Assembly: GCA_964244725.1 (NCBI GenBank)
Contig: CAXTJQ010000018.1
Span: 1-64,000, forward strand
Length of the DNA stretch: 64,000 nt
Direction of reading: 5' to 3'
From: Kumtagia sp964244725
Lineage (GTDB): Bacteria > Pseudomonadota > Alphaproteobacteria > Rhizobiales > Rhizobiaceae
Both the position numbers and the translations under genes were made by a program. This document shows positions 1 to 8,076 of the stretch, piece by piece. The notes beneath the pieces were generated by a model that did no database searches, had not been told where the DNA came from, and was given only the letters and a program-made list of their open reading frames with translations. The first letter of the stretch is position 1, and every line of letters starts with the position of its first letter.

Positions 1-1
1 C

Positions 2-52
2 ATGGATGATCTGCGCGAACACAAGAAGATCGAACTCAGAAAAGCCGCATGA
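2..52 (+). CDS. Possible 3' end of a gene entering from the left edge
   Basis: A reading frame is open from the window edge and stops at 50-52. The visible tail is a short, highly charged, probably helical peptide rich in Lys, Glu and Arg. It is too short to assign to a family, and it could be a chance open frame. In many Hyphomicrobiales serS lies downstream of tatC on the minus strand, but no serS sequence is visible here. Confidence 0.2.
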   Translation: MDDLREHKKIELRKAA

Positions 53-165
53 CCAGCAGCGTGGCCGCCCAAATTTGCAGAACTTGACGCACACAACCGC
101 AGCGAGAGGATTATGCGCGAGTTGGACGGGAGGGGGATGGATTTGGCCGCCGAGCGAGCTGGAAC

Positions 166-365
166 ACCCTCATCCGACCTCGCTCCGCTCGGCCACCTTC
201 TCCCACAAGTGGAGAAGATGGAGCGAAATCATTGGCTTGCGCGAATCGGTAGCGTCCTCAGACTATCCGAGCCAACTTGAAGATCGTCGAAAAACGAGAA
301 GATGTGGCTCCATCTTCTTCCCTTGCGGGAGAAGGCGGTCTTGCGGAGCGAGGTCGGATGAGGGT
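166..365. repeat. RIME-like imperfect inverted repeat
   Basis: Two arms of about 58-60 bases, at 166-224 and 307-365, are imperfect reverse complements of each other. Both carry the CATCCGACCTCGCTCCGC core followed by a CTTCTCCC...AGAAGATGGAG segment. They flank about 80 bases of spacer. The structure fills most of the gene-free stretch between the left edge and tatC. Size, palindromic layout and intergenic position resemble the Rhizobium-specific intergenic mosaic elements (RIME) known from rhizobial genomes. I saw no second copy in the window. Confidence 0.6.
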
Positions 366-379
366 TGTGAGCCGCCCCC

Positions 380-1222
380 TCAGGCCGACTTATCCTTGGC
401 CTCCTCCGCCGCTTCCTTCGCCTCGGCGGCGCGCTTTTCCTTGTCGCGGCTCTTCTCGACCATGCGCGCGGCGATGATCGATACTTCGTAGAGCAGGATG
501 GTCGGGATCGCGAGCCCGATCTGGCTGGCCGGGTCCGGCGGCGTCAGCACGGCGGCGGCGATGAAGGCGATGACGATCGCCCATTTGCGCTTGTCCTTGA
601 GGCCGGCCGAACTCAGCAGGCCCACGCGAGTCATCAGCGTCGTCACGACCGGAAGCTGGAACACCAGCCCGAATGAAAAGATCAGCGTCATGATCAGGCT
701 GAGATATTCCGACACCTTCGGCAACAGCGAGATCTGGATGTCTTCGTTCGGCCCGACCTGCTGCATCGACAGGAAGAACCACATCACCATCGGCGTGAAG
801 AAGAAATAGACCAGCGCGGCGCCCATCAGGAACAGGATCGGCGAGGCGATGAGAAAGGGCAGGAACGCGTTGCGCTCGTTCTTGTAGAGGCCGGGCGCGA
901 TGAATTTGTAGATCTGCGTCGCGATCACCGGGAAGGCGATGACCAAACCGCCGAACATGGCGAGCTTGACCTGGGTGAAGAAGAACTCCTGCGGCGCGGT
1001 GTAGATCAGCTCGACCTTGTCGGTCGGCAGCCCGGCCCAATGCACCGCCCATTTGAACGGCTGGACAAGCAGGTCGAACAGCCTCTTGGCGAAGAAGAAG
1101 CAGACGAGGAAGGCGACGAAGAAGCCGCCGATCGACCAGATCAGGCGCGTGCGCAGCTCGATCAGATGCTCGATCAGAGGCGCCGACGACGCCTCGATCT
1201 CGTCGTCCCTCGTAGCGCTCAC
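380..1222 (-). CDS. tatC: Sec-independent protein translocase subunit TatC
   Basis: TatC is the multispanning inner-membrane subunit of the twin-arginine translocase and forms the receptor for Tat signal peptides together with TatB. The 280-residue product has the family's N-terminal amphipathic segment ending in the conserved HLIELRTRL stretch (about residues 19-27), six hydrophobic segments, and a conserved loop with PGLYKNER at about 112-119. The C-terminal tail is Lys/Ala/Glu-rich. Its ATG overlaps the tatB stop by four bases, so the two are translationally coupled. It is the last gene of a minus-strand run tatA-tatB-tatC. A Tat-type signal peptide occurs in this window on the DUF1513 protein at 16816. 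Confidence 0.96.
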   Translation of the reverse strand: MSATRDDEIEASSAPLIEHLIELRTRLIWSIGGFFVAFLVCFFFAKRLFDLLVQPFKWAVHWAGLPTDKVELIYTAPQEFFFTQVKLAMFGGLVIAFPVIATQIYKFIAPGLYKNERNAFLPFLIASPILFLMGAALVYFFFTPMVMWFFLSMQQVGPNEDIQISLLPKVSEYLSLIMTLIFSFGLVFQLPVVTTLMTRVGLLSSAGLKDKRKWAIVIAFIAAAVLTPPDPASQIGLAIPTILLYEVSIIAARMVEKSRDKEKRAAEAKEAAEEAKDKSA

Positions 1223-1908
1223 TGCGTTTTCCTTGGCGATCTCTTGGGCGCGGCGGCGGGCAAGGCCGCCTTCGGCTTCGCGGCGGCTTTCGCCTTGACA
1301 GGCTTGGCGGCGGCCGCCCCCGCAACGGTCGGCATAGCCGGCGGCGCGACCTTGGCGGAAGCGCGGGGCTTCTTCGCCATGGCCGGCGCAGGCGCCAGAA
1401 CGGGCTCGGCCGGCTGCTCGCTCGGACCGGCGACCGGGATCATCGTCGCGGACGCAACCGGGTCGGCGATCATCAGGCCCGGCGGTGGGGTCGACGGGAT
1501 GGCGGGCGGTTCGGCCGTCCCCGGCATGTCGGCAGCGCCGGTCTTCAGCGGCTCGGCCTCATGAACGACCGGCGAAGCCGGTTCCGAAGCCACCGACGGC
1601 TTGGGCTTCATCGCGGTTTCGAGCCCGGCGCGCACGTCGGCGGCGGCCTTTTCGAACGGGTTGAGCTGCTTCTTGATTTCGGCGGCCGGGTTGAGACCAC
1701 GCAGCGCGTCGACGGACTTCTTCACGTCGTCGAGCTCTGCTTCCTTCAGCGCGTCGTTGAACTGCTTCTGGAAATCGCCCGCCATGCCGCGGACCTTCGT
1801 GGTCATCTTGCCGAAGGTGCGCAGCATGCGCGGCAGATCCTTCGGCCCGACGACCACGATCATGACGACCGCGATCACGAGCATTTCGGTCCAGCCGATG
1901 TCGAACAT
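1219..1908 (-). CDS. tatB: Sec-independent protein translocase subunit TatB
   Basis: TatB is a single-span membrane protein that works with TatC in recognising twin-arginine signal peptides. The N-terminus is typical: a hydrophobic helix at about residues 6-20, the hinge GPKDLPRMLR, and then an amphipathic helix. After about residue 75 the protein continues as a low-complexity Ala/Pro/Lys-rich tail to residue 229, longer than in enterobacteria but common in rhizobia. It starts 32 bases after tatA ends and overlaps tatC by four bases. Confidence 0.94.
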   Translation of the reverse strand: MFDIGWTEMLVIAVVMIVVVGPKDLPRMLRTFGKMTTKVRGMAGDFQKQFNDALKEAELDDVKKSVDALRGLNPAAEIKKQLNPFEKAAADVRAGLETAMKPKPSVASEPASPVVHEAEPLKTGAADMPGTAEPPAIPSTPPPGLMIADPVASATMIPVAGPSEQPAEPVLAPAPAMAKKPRASAKVAPPAMPTVAGAAAAKPVKAKAAAKPKAALPAAAPKRSPRKTQ

Positions 1909-1940
1909 GGTCCGTCAATCCCGCCCTTGGTGCGTGGCGG

Positions 1941-2174
1941 TCAGCGCTTGGTGACTTTGTCCCGCGGCATGGTCACCGGCGCTTCCGGCAGATGCTCGAC
2001 GGTGCGTCCGTCCGCAGTTTTCACCTCGTCGGCGTCCTCCTCGGACATGCCCCGCTTGAAGCTCTTGATGCCCTTGGCCATGTCGCCCATCAGCTCCGGG
2101 ATCTTGCCGCGGCCGAACAGCAGCAGCACCACGACGAGCACGATGAGCCAGTGCCAGATTGAAAACGAACCCAT
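1941..2174 (-). CDS. tatA: Sec-independent protein translocase subunit TatA
   Basis: TatA is the small pore-forming or membrane-thinning subunit of the Tat system. The 77-residue product has a short hydrophobic helix at about residues 5-19, the FGRGKIPELMGDMAKG hinge and amphipathic helix, and an acidic tail, all typical of TatA/E. It is the first tat gene of the run and follows scpB by about 140 bases on the same strand. Its length and the FGRGK hinge distinguish it from the neighbouring TatB. Confidence 0.95.
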   Translation of the reverse strand: MGSFSIWHWLIVLVVVLLLFGRGKIPELMGDMAKGIKSFKRGMSEEDADEVKTADGRTVEHLPEAPVTMPRDKVTKR

Positions 2175-2311
2175 AACAGATCTCTCTCGAACGATTTCCT
2201 GCGACTGATCTATGCGCTTTCGCGCCGGGATTCAAACGGAACTACGTTCGCGCAGCCCTCGCGCAGCGATATCGCGGGGTTTGGTTGACGGCGGCGGCCC
2301 GGGGTCGCGCG

Positions 2312-3040
2312 TCAATCGTCCTCGATGCGCGGCGTCAGCAGTCCGAGTTCCTCGAGATCGATGTCGGTCAGCGCATCCTCGTCCTCGGCCAGAGCGTGGG
2401 GATCGGCCGGCGGCAGGGGGACCGAGAAATTCGGCGGCAGCCGCGCCGCGAGCAGCCCGGCGCCGCGCAGTTCCTCGACGCCCGGAAGGTCGCGGATCGC
2501 CTCCAGTCCGAAATGGTCGAGGAAGCCGTCGGTCGTTCCGAACGTGACCGGCCGGCCGGGCGTTCGGCGGCGGCCGCGCAGCCTGATCCAGTCGGTTTCG
2601 AGCAGCACGTCGAGCGTGCCCCTGGAGGTTTCGACGCCGCGAATGTCCTCGATCTCGGCGCGGGTCACAGGTTGGTGATAAGCGATGATCGCGAGCACTT
2701 CCAACGCCGCGCGCGACAACTTCTTCGGCTGCGCGGCGTTGCGCGTCATCATGAAGGCGAGGTCCGGCGCGGTGCGGAACGCCCAATTGCCGGCGACGCG
2801 CACCAAGTGGACGCCGCGCCGTTCGTAGAGTGTCGCGAGCCGCGCCATCACGGCCTTGACCGGCACGCCTTTCGGCAAACGCTCGGCGAGCATGCGTTCA
2901 CTGACCGGCTCGGCGCTGGCGAACACGATCGCCTCGGCCATCCGCATCGATTCGGCGAGCTTGAGGTGGTCGCCGGGGTTGAGTGCGTCCGCTTCCTCGC
3001 CGAACAGCGGCAGCACCCTGGCGCCGAGCGGATCGCTCAT
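2312..3040 (-). CDS. scpB: Segregation and condensation protein ScpB
   Basis: ScpB is a winged-helix dimer that joins ScpA and the SMC ATPase in the bacterial condensin used for chromosome organisation. The 242-residue product contains the family hallmark around LEVLAIIAYHQPVTRAEIEDIRG in the first winged helix (about residues 101-123; the conserved core is IAYHQPVTRAEI), followed by the second wing and an acidic C-terminal tail. I place the start at the ATG at 3040, which overlaps the scpA stop by four bases. A longer upstream frame would lie inside scpA and is not family-like. Confidence 0.93.
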   Translation of the reverse strand: MSDPLGARVLPLFGEEADALNPGDHLKLAESMRMAEAIVFASAEPVSERMLAERLPKGVPVKAVMARLATLYERRGVHLVRVAGNWAFRTAPDLAFMMTRNAAQPKKLSRAALEVLAIIAYHQPVTRAEIEDIRGVETSRGTLDVLLETDWIRLRGRRRTPGRPVTFGTTDGFLDHFGLEAIRDLPGVEELRGAGLLAARLPPNFSVPLPPADPHALAEDEDALTDIDLEELGLLTPRIEDD

Positions 3041-3837
3041 GACGCCACCGCCGCGACGGCGGCCCTCGGCGCGCATCCGCGCAAATAAAGCGGCGCGAAG
3101 GCCCGATCCTGGCGGACCTCGATACGGCCCTCGCGCACGAGTTCGAGAGCCGCCGCGAACGAGCTTGCAATCGCGGTGGCGCGGTCGCGCGGCGTGGTCA
3201 GATAGGCGACGAGATAGCGGTCGAGCGCGGTCCATTCGCTCACCGCGCCGATCAGGCGCAGCAGGATGGCGCGCGCCTCCTTGAGCGACCAGACGCCGCG
3301 CTGGGCGATCCGCACGGTGTCGGTCGCGCGCTGCTGGCGCTGGATCGCATAGGCCGTGAGAAGATCGTACAGCGTGGCGGCGTAGCGGTTGCTCGTCTCG
3401 ACGATGACAACCTCGGGCATCCCGCGCGCGAACACGTCGCGCCCCAGCCGGTCGCGGTTGACCAGCCGCCCCGCCGCGTCGCGCATCGCTTCCAGCCGCT
3501 CCAGCCGGAACTGCAGAACCGAGGCCAGTTCCTCGCCGGTCTCGCCATCATCGCCGGCCTGCTTGGGAATAAGCAGCTTCGATTTGAGGTAGGCGAGCCA
3601 CGCCGCCATGACCAGGTAATCCGCCGCGAGTTCGAGCCTGATCGCGCGCGCCTGCTCCACGAAGGTCAGGTATTGCTCGACCAGCGCCAGGATCGAGATG
3701 CGCGAGAGGTCGACACGCTGGTTGCGCGCCAGATGCAGCAACAGGTCGAGCGGGCCTTCGAAGCCGGCCACGTCGACGACCAGTTCGGGATCGCCGAGCG
3801 TCCGCGCATCCGCCTTGTCCTCCCAGAGGCTGTCCAT
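3037..3837 (-). CDS. scpA: Segregation and condensation protein ScpA
   Basis: ScpA is the kleisin subunit that bridges the SMC heads in condensin. The product (266 residues) begins with the family's FEGPLDLLLHLARNQRVDL segment (about residues 26-44) and has the kleisin helix LAADYLVMAAWLAYLKSKLLIP. The start at 3837 is supported by a strong AAAGGAGG sequence seven bases upstream, so I reject longer frames that run back into nagZ. It starts 61 bases after nagZ and overlaps scpB by four bases, as in many alphaproteobacterial nagZ-scpA-scpB operons. Confidence 0.94.
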   Translation of the reverse strand: MDSLWEDKADARTLGDPELVVDVAGFEGPLDLLLHLARNQRVDLSRISILALVEQYLTFVEQARAIRLELAADYLVMAAWLAYLKSKLLIPKQAGDDGETGEELASVLQFRLERLEAMRDAAGRLVNRDRLGRDVFARGMPEVVIVETSNRYAATLYDLLTAYAIQRQQRATDTVRIAQRGVWSLKEARAILLRLIGAVSEWTALDRYLVAYLTTPRDRATAIASSFAAALELVREGRIEVRQDRAFAPLYLRGCAPRAAVAAVAS

Positions 3838-3898
3838 CGGGAGGCCTCCTTTCGCGGTCGGCTCAAGCGTGTCGGCCAATGGCGTCTCCTTCAGCCGC

Positions 3899-4918
3899 TC
3901 ACGCGACCGCCTCGAAATGCCGCGCGAATTCCGCACGCGCGTCAGCCTCCAGGACGCCGTCGCGTTGCCGGATCATGCCGAGCGCCCGCTCGGCGCGTTC
4001 CAGCGCCCTGCCCCGCAACGCGGTCGTGCGCGAGGCGATGCCGGCCATCTCTTCCATGACGCCGTTGCAGTGAAGTACGATGTCGACTCCCGCGGCGAGG
4101 ATGGCGGCGGCCTTCTCCGCGAAATCCCCGGAAAGCGCCTTCATCGACGTGTCGTCGCTGATCAGCAGGCCGTCGAAACCGATGTCGCCGCGGATGATCT
4201 CGTCGACGACGATCTTCGAGGTGGTCGCCGGCGCGGACGGGTCGATGGCGGCATAGACGACATGCGCGGTCATGCCCATCGGCAGGTCTCTCAGGGCCTT
4301 AAACGGCGCGAAATCGTGGACGCGCAGGTCGGCGCGCGATGTGTCGACGATCGGAAGTTCGAAATGCGTGTCGGAGACGGCGCGGCCGTGGCCGGGCATG
4401 TGCTTCATCACCGGCAGCACGCCGCCCGCCATCAGGCCCTCGGCGGCGGCGCGGCCCATCGCTGTCACGCGCGCCGGGGTCTTGCCGTAGGCGCGCGCGC
4501 CGATGACGTCGCTCGCCCCCTCGATCGGCACGTCGAGCACCGGCAGGCAGTCGGCGGTGATGTTAAGACGGGCGAGGTCGAAGGCATGCAGCCGCGAGAG
4601 GAGCCAGGCCGCGCGCAGGCCCGCCTGGGCATTCTCCCTGAAGAGTGCGCCGAGCGCGGCGCCGGACGGATAGTTCGGCGCGATCGGCGGCCGCAGCCTC
4701 TGCACCCGCCCGCCTTCCTGGTCGATGAACACGGGGGCTTCCGGCCTGTCCACAGATTCGCGCATTGAAGCAACCAAATCAATGACTTGCGCTGAATCAA
4801 GAATATTCCGCGCGAACAAGATGAACCCCCAGGGCCGCTCGTCCTTGTAGAACCCAATTTCATCGGGCGTGAGCGACTTGCCCAGGCAACCCAGAATCAT
4901 CGCTTTCGATTCGGTCAT
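3899..4918 (-). CDS. nagZ: Beta-N-acetylhexosaminidase, glycoside hydrolase family 3
   Basis: NagZ is a cytoplasmic enzyme that removes N-acetylglucosamine from anhydro-muropeptides during peptidoglycan recycling. The 339-residue sequence shows the family 3 fold with FIDQEGGRVQRL (about residues 64-75), the conserved KHMPGHGRAVSDTH loop holding the catalytic dyad histidine, and the nucleophile-region aspartate in LLISDDTSMKALSG. In many homologues the loop reads KHFPGHG; Met for Phe is a mild substitution. It lies downstream of the SPOR-domain gene, separated by a probable terminator, and upstream of scpAB. Confidence 0.94.
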   Translation of the reverse strand: MTESKAMILGCLGKSLTPDEIGFYKDERPWGFILFARNILDSAQVIDLVASMRESVDRPEAPVFIDQEGGRVQRLRPPIAPNYPSGAALGALFRENAQAGLRAAWLLSRLHAFDLARLNITADCLPVLDVPIEGASDVIGARAYGKTPARVTAMGRAAAEGLMAGGVLPVMKHMPGHGRAVSDTHFELPIVDTSRADLRVHDFAPFKALRDLPMGMTAHVVYAAIDPSAPATTSKIVVDEIIRGDIGFDGLLISDDTSMKALSGDFAEKAAAILAAGVDIVLHCNGVMEEMAGIASRTTALRGRALERAERALGMIRQRDGVLEADARAEFARHFEAVA

Positions 4919-4954
4919 AATCGATTTCTACCAGTTTGCCGCCGTCCCAAAACA

Positions 4955-4985
4955 TGAAAAGCGGCGCGAATGACCGCGCCGCTTC
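4955..4985 (-). terminator. Probable intrinsic terminator after the SPOR-domain gene
   Basis: A perfect 10-base stem (4959-4968 with 4975-4984) has a six-base loop and on the minus strand is followed by four T residues. It lies 20 bases past the stop of the 5005-7974 gene and before nagZ, so it may separate the two transcripts. Confidence 0.6.
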
Positions 4986-5004
4986 GAAATTCGGCTGCCC
5001 GCCG

Positions 5005-7974
5005 CTATTTGGAGACGAAGCAGCTTCCGCCAGCCGCCTTGTAGCGCTCGCAAAGCTGGATCGCGTCGCTGCGGCCGCCGGCCGGCACGCGAACACGCCA
5101 AAACGTGCCCTTGCCGGTGATCTCGGCCTTGACGATGCTGGCCTGGTGGCCGTCGAGAACCGTCCCGTAGCGCCGCACCAGATCCTGGTAGGACGATTTG
5201 GCCGCCGCTTCGCTCGGCTGCGATGCGATCTGCATCGCCCAGGCTCCCCCGGTCGCCGCGGGGGCCAGCGAGGCGACCTGCTCGGGCTTGGTCGCGCCGA
5301 CGATGTCGACGGGCTGGTCCGACGGACGCGAGGGCGCGATCGGGATCGACTTCGGCGTCTCCGACGCTTTCACGGCCTCTGCCTGGCTCTTGGCGGCGGT
5401 CGGCGCCGCGGTCTCGGCAGGCGCGATATCCCCCGAGATCGCATCCTGCGCGACGCTCGGCGCGCTGTGATCGACGATGCTTTCGGAAGCAGAGGCGGCT
5501 TTCCGCGCCGCGACCGGCGCTTCGGTCTCCTCGCGGGCGACGAGCGTGCCGTCCGCCTTGACGATCATCGTGCGGACCTTGCGCGGCGGAACGGCGGAGA
5601 CCTCGACCGTATCGTCGACGCCGGCATTGTCCGCTTCGGTCTGCGCGACGCGGTCCTCGCTCTTGGCCGTGGTTGGAGCAGCCGCGACGCGTCCCGCGGT
5701 GCCCGCCGCGGGCGAGGCGTCGGACGCATCCTCCGCCCCGTCCTGCATCAAGCCCGGCATCGTGTCGTCCGCGGAATCGGCCATCTCGGCCTCTTCCTCG
5801 ATCGGGATGTCGACCGGCTCTTCGGCGCTCGAAAGCAATTTTTCCTGCTTCGGCTGAACCGGCTGCGTCCCGCCGCCGACCGTGTCGTAGACCTTATTGT
5901 CCTGATTGGCGATCGCGACGCCGCCCGGGTTCTCGGGCTTGACCTTGACCGGGGCGGGATCGGCCTTGACCAGCGCGATTTCGCCGTTGCCGCCCTGGCC
6001 GTTCGACGCGAGCGCATAGGCGCCGACAGCCCCGATCAACGCCACGCCGCCCACCACCGCCGCTACAAGCAGCCCGCGCCGTTGCCGCGGCTGCTCCGCC
6101 GAGGCGATGTAGGCCGACGGAATTACGTCGTCCTCGAAATCGGGATCGTAGTCCAGATCGGGATCGGCTTGAGCGGCGCCCGTTGGCGACGCCTCGAAAT
6201 CGTCGTCGTCGAAAGCCAGCGACTGCCGCAATTCGGTCGTCCTGAGCGTCACCGCGCCGGCAGCGGCTGCCCCCCGCCTGTCGGTATCGTCGTGGCGCGG
6301 TGCGGCGGCCGACTCGACCTCCGGCTCGGGCGACTTCATATCGTTGAGGAGAGTAGCGAATTCCGCTTCGAAATCGTCGCGGGTCAGGTTCGGCGCTTCG
6401 TCCTCGTAGGCGAATTCGGGCAGATCGAGATCGTCGGCGAGCGCGACGACGTACTCCGGCACGTCGACGGTTTCGATCTCGGGCGCCTCCGGGCGTTCGT
6501 AAACGGCCCGGACGGGAGCGGCGGCGCCATGCTGAGGTTCGATCGGCGCGGTGGCCCGTTCCGGCCAGGACGGGGCCTTCTTGAGATTCGCCGAGAGCGC
6601 GGCGAGCGCGGCATAAGGGTCGTTACCATCCCTGGACATCGACTCTGGTTCCTTGGCTGTCGAGGCGGCATTCACGTCGGTCGGTTCGGGCGCATAGGTC
6701 GGTTCAGGCTGACGCTCGTCGCCGAGATCGCCGGCGATCGCGTTCGACAGGGCTGCGTCGAACCCATGATCGTCGAGATCGAGATCGAAATCATCATGCC
6801 CGCCGGCGTCGAGCGGCTCCTCGATCGCGGCGGACACGGCGACGGCTTCCAACGCATTCTGATCGACATCGGCGCGCTGCTGGTCGAGCCATGCCTGGGC
6901 GTCGGAAAGATCGGCGATGGTCTCGCCGGACGATGCCGCCTCGTAAGACCCAACGTCGGGCTCTCGCGCCTGGAACACATGCTCGTGTGCGGGCGCGTCG
7001 AACGGATCGACGGGCGACGCCGACGCAGGCTCAGCCCGGACTTCGCTCGTCGGCGGCGCGGGCGCGAAAGAGTTCGCCTCGCTGCCGAGAAGCGCATTGA
7101 GCTCTTCCTCGAGGCCCTCGACAAGCGAAGCGTCTTGCGGCACGGCGACGAAGCCGCTCAACGCGGTCGCGGCAGGCGCCCATTCTGCAGCAACCTCGTC
7201 GGGTTCATCATCATCGGCGCCCGCAGCCATATCCAACTCCGCCGCATCGCCCTGCGCGACGGCATGGCGCATTTCGTCGTAGGAGGGCAGGATTTCAGGC
7301 GTCGGATCGAAGCCTTCGAGGCCCGTCGACTCGGCTGTCCGGGAGACTTCGGAAGCGAGGTCATCGGCGATCAGGGTCGCGATCGGCTCGCTTTCGATCG
7401 GCTCGGCCCGCCCGGCTTCGCTTTGCGCCTCGGATGCCAGTTCGCCGTCAAGCGCGAGGAAGAATTCATCTTCCATGTCCAATTCCGCGGACTGCCGCGC
7501 CGGGTGTGCATCGGTCCCGGGCGCATCATCGGACGCGCGGACCTCGACATCGTCGTGGACCTCGCCTTGATCCGCGCCTGGGGCCGCCGAGAGCGGCAGG
7601 CGCCGATCCGGCTTGTCGGAAGCCGCGATTTCGTCGGAAACCAGCGGCGCGGCAACGGCGATCTCCGCTCGCGGCTCCGGTAGGACGGCGCTCGCGGCTA
7701 TCGGTTCATCCAGGGCATACACGTCATTTCCCCCGAACTCGCCCATGAGTTCGCGTTCGAGGTCGATGCTGAAATCAGGTTCCACGGCCGGTGCCAATGG
7801 AGGGACGAGAACCGGCTCCGCCTGCCGGGTGGGCGTGGGGGCCATCGCCGCCGGCGCCGCGGTCCTGGCGGGTTCGCGGGGATCGAAGCCCATGATCCGC
7901 GTCAGTTCGGCGAACGGATCGTCGTCCGCGATCGCCGGCCGCACGTCGGATCCTGGATTATTTCTGTCAGCCAT
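5005..7974 (-). CDS. Large SPOR domain-containing membrane protein
   Basis: SPOR domains bind denuded peptidoglycan at the division septum. This 989-residue protein has three parts. Residues 1 to about 625 form a very acidic, low-complexity region, presumably cytoplasmic. A single hydrophobic segment lies at about 630-655. A periplasmic linker of about 250 residues, rich in Ala, Pro and acidic residues, ends in a C-terminal SPOR domain at about 910-989 with a terminal Cys-containing motif (GGSCFVSK). This layout is typical of SPOR proteins between argS and nagZ in Hyphomicrobiales. A role in division or cell-envelope growth is an inference from the domain. The start has a GGAAAG site upstream. 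Confidence 0.85.
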   Translation of the reverse strand: MADRNNPGSDVRPAIADDDPFAELTRIMGFDPREPARTAAPAAMAPTPTRQAEPVLVPPLAPAVEPDFSIDLERELMGEFGGNDVYALDEPIAASAVLPEPRAEIAVAAPLVSDEIAASDKPDRRLPLSAAPGADQGEVHDDVEVRASDDAPGTDAHPARQSAELDMEDEFFLALDGELASEAQSEAGRAEPIESEPIATLIADDLASEVSRTAESTGLEGFDPTPEILPSYDEMRHAVAQGDAAELDMAAGADDDEPDEVAAEWAPAATALSGFVAVPQDASLVEGLEEELNALLGSEANSFAPAPPTSEVRAEPASASPVDPFDAPAHEHVFQAREPDVGSYEAASSGETIADLSDAQAWLDQQRADVDQNALEAVAVSAAIEEPLDAGGHDDFDLDLDDHGFDAALSNAIAGDLGDERQPEPTYAPEPTDVNAASTAKEPESMSRDGNDPYAALAALSANLKKAPSWPERATAPIEPQHGAAAPVRAVYERPEAPEIETVDVPEYVVALADDLDLPEFAYEDEAPNLTRDDFEAEFATLLNDMKSPEPEVESAAAPRHDDTDRRGAAAAGAVTLRTTELRQSLAFDDDDFEASPTGAAQADPDLDYDPDFEDDVIPSAYIASAEQPRQRRGLLVAAVVGGVALIGAVGAYALASNGQGGNGEIALVKADPAPVKVKPENPGGVAIANQDNKVYDTVGGGTQPVQPKQEKLLSSAEEPVDIPIEEEAEMADSADDTMPGLMQDGAEDASDASPAAGTAGRVAAAPTTAKSEDRVAQTEADNAGVDDTVEVSAVPPRKVRTMIVKADGTLVAREETEAPVAARKAASASESIVDHSAPSVAQDAISGDIAPAETAAPTAAKSQAEAVKASETPKSIPIAPSRPSDQPVDIVGATKPEQVASLAPAATGGAWAMQIASQPSEAAAKSSYQDLVRRYGTVLDGHQASIVKAEITGKGTFWRVRVPAGGRSDAIQLCERYKAAGGSCFVSK

Positions 7975-8076
7975 TGCACTTTCCGAGCTTGGACACAGAG
8001 AGGCGCCGAAACGCCGCCGGAGGCTGGCCGGTACCAGTCTAATGTGGGTAAAAGGTGACCGGCGCTCTCCCCAAGA

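Noticed and set aside
4936..7683. A 915-codon plus-strand open frame antisense to the SPOR protein gene
   Set aside because: It has no family-like sequence, is extremely Arg/Gly-rich as expected for antisense reading of GC-rich coding DNA, and the minus strand encodes a clear SPOR protein.
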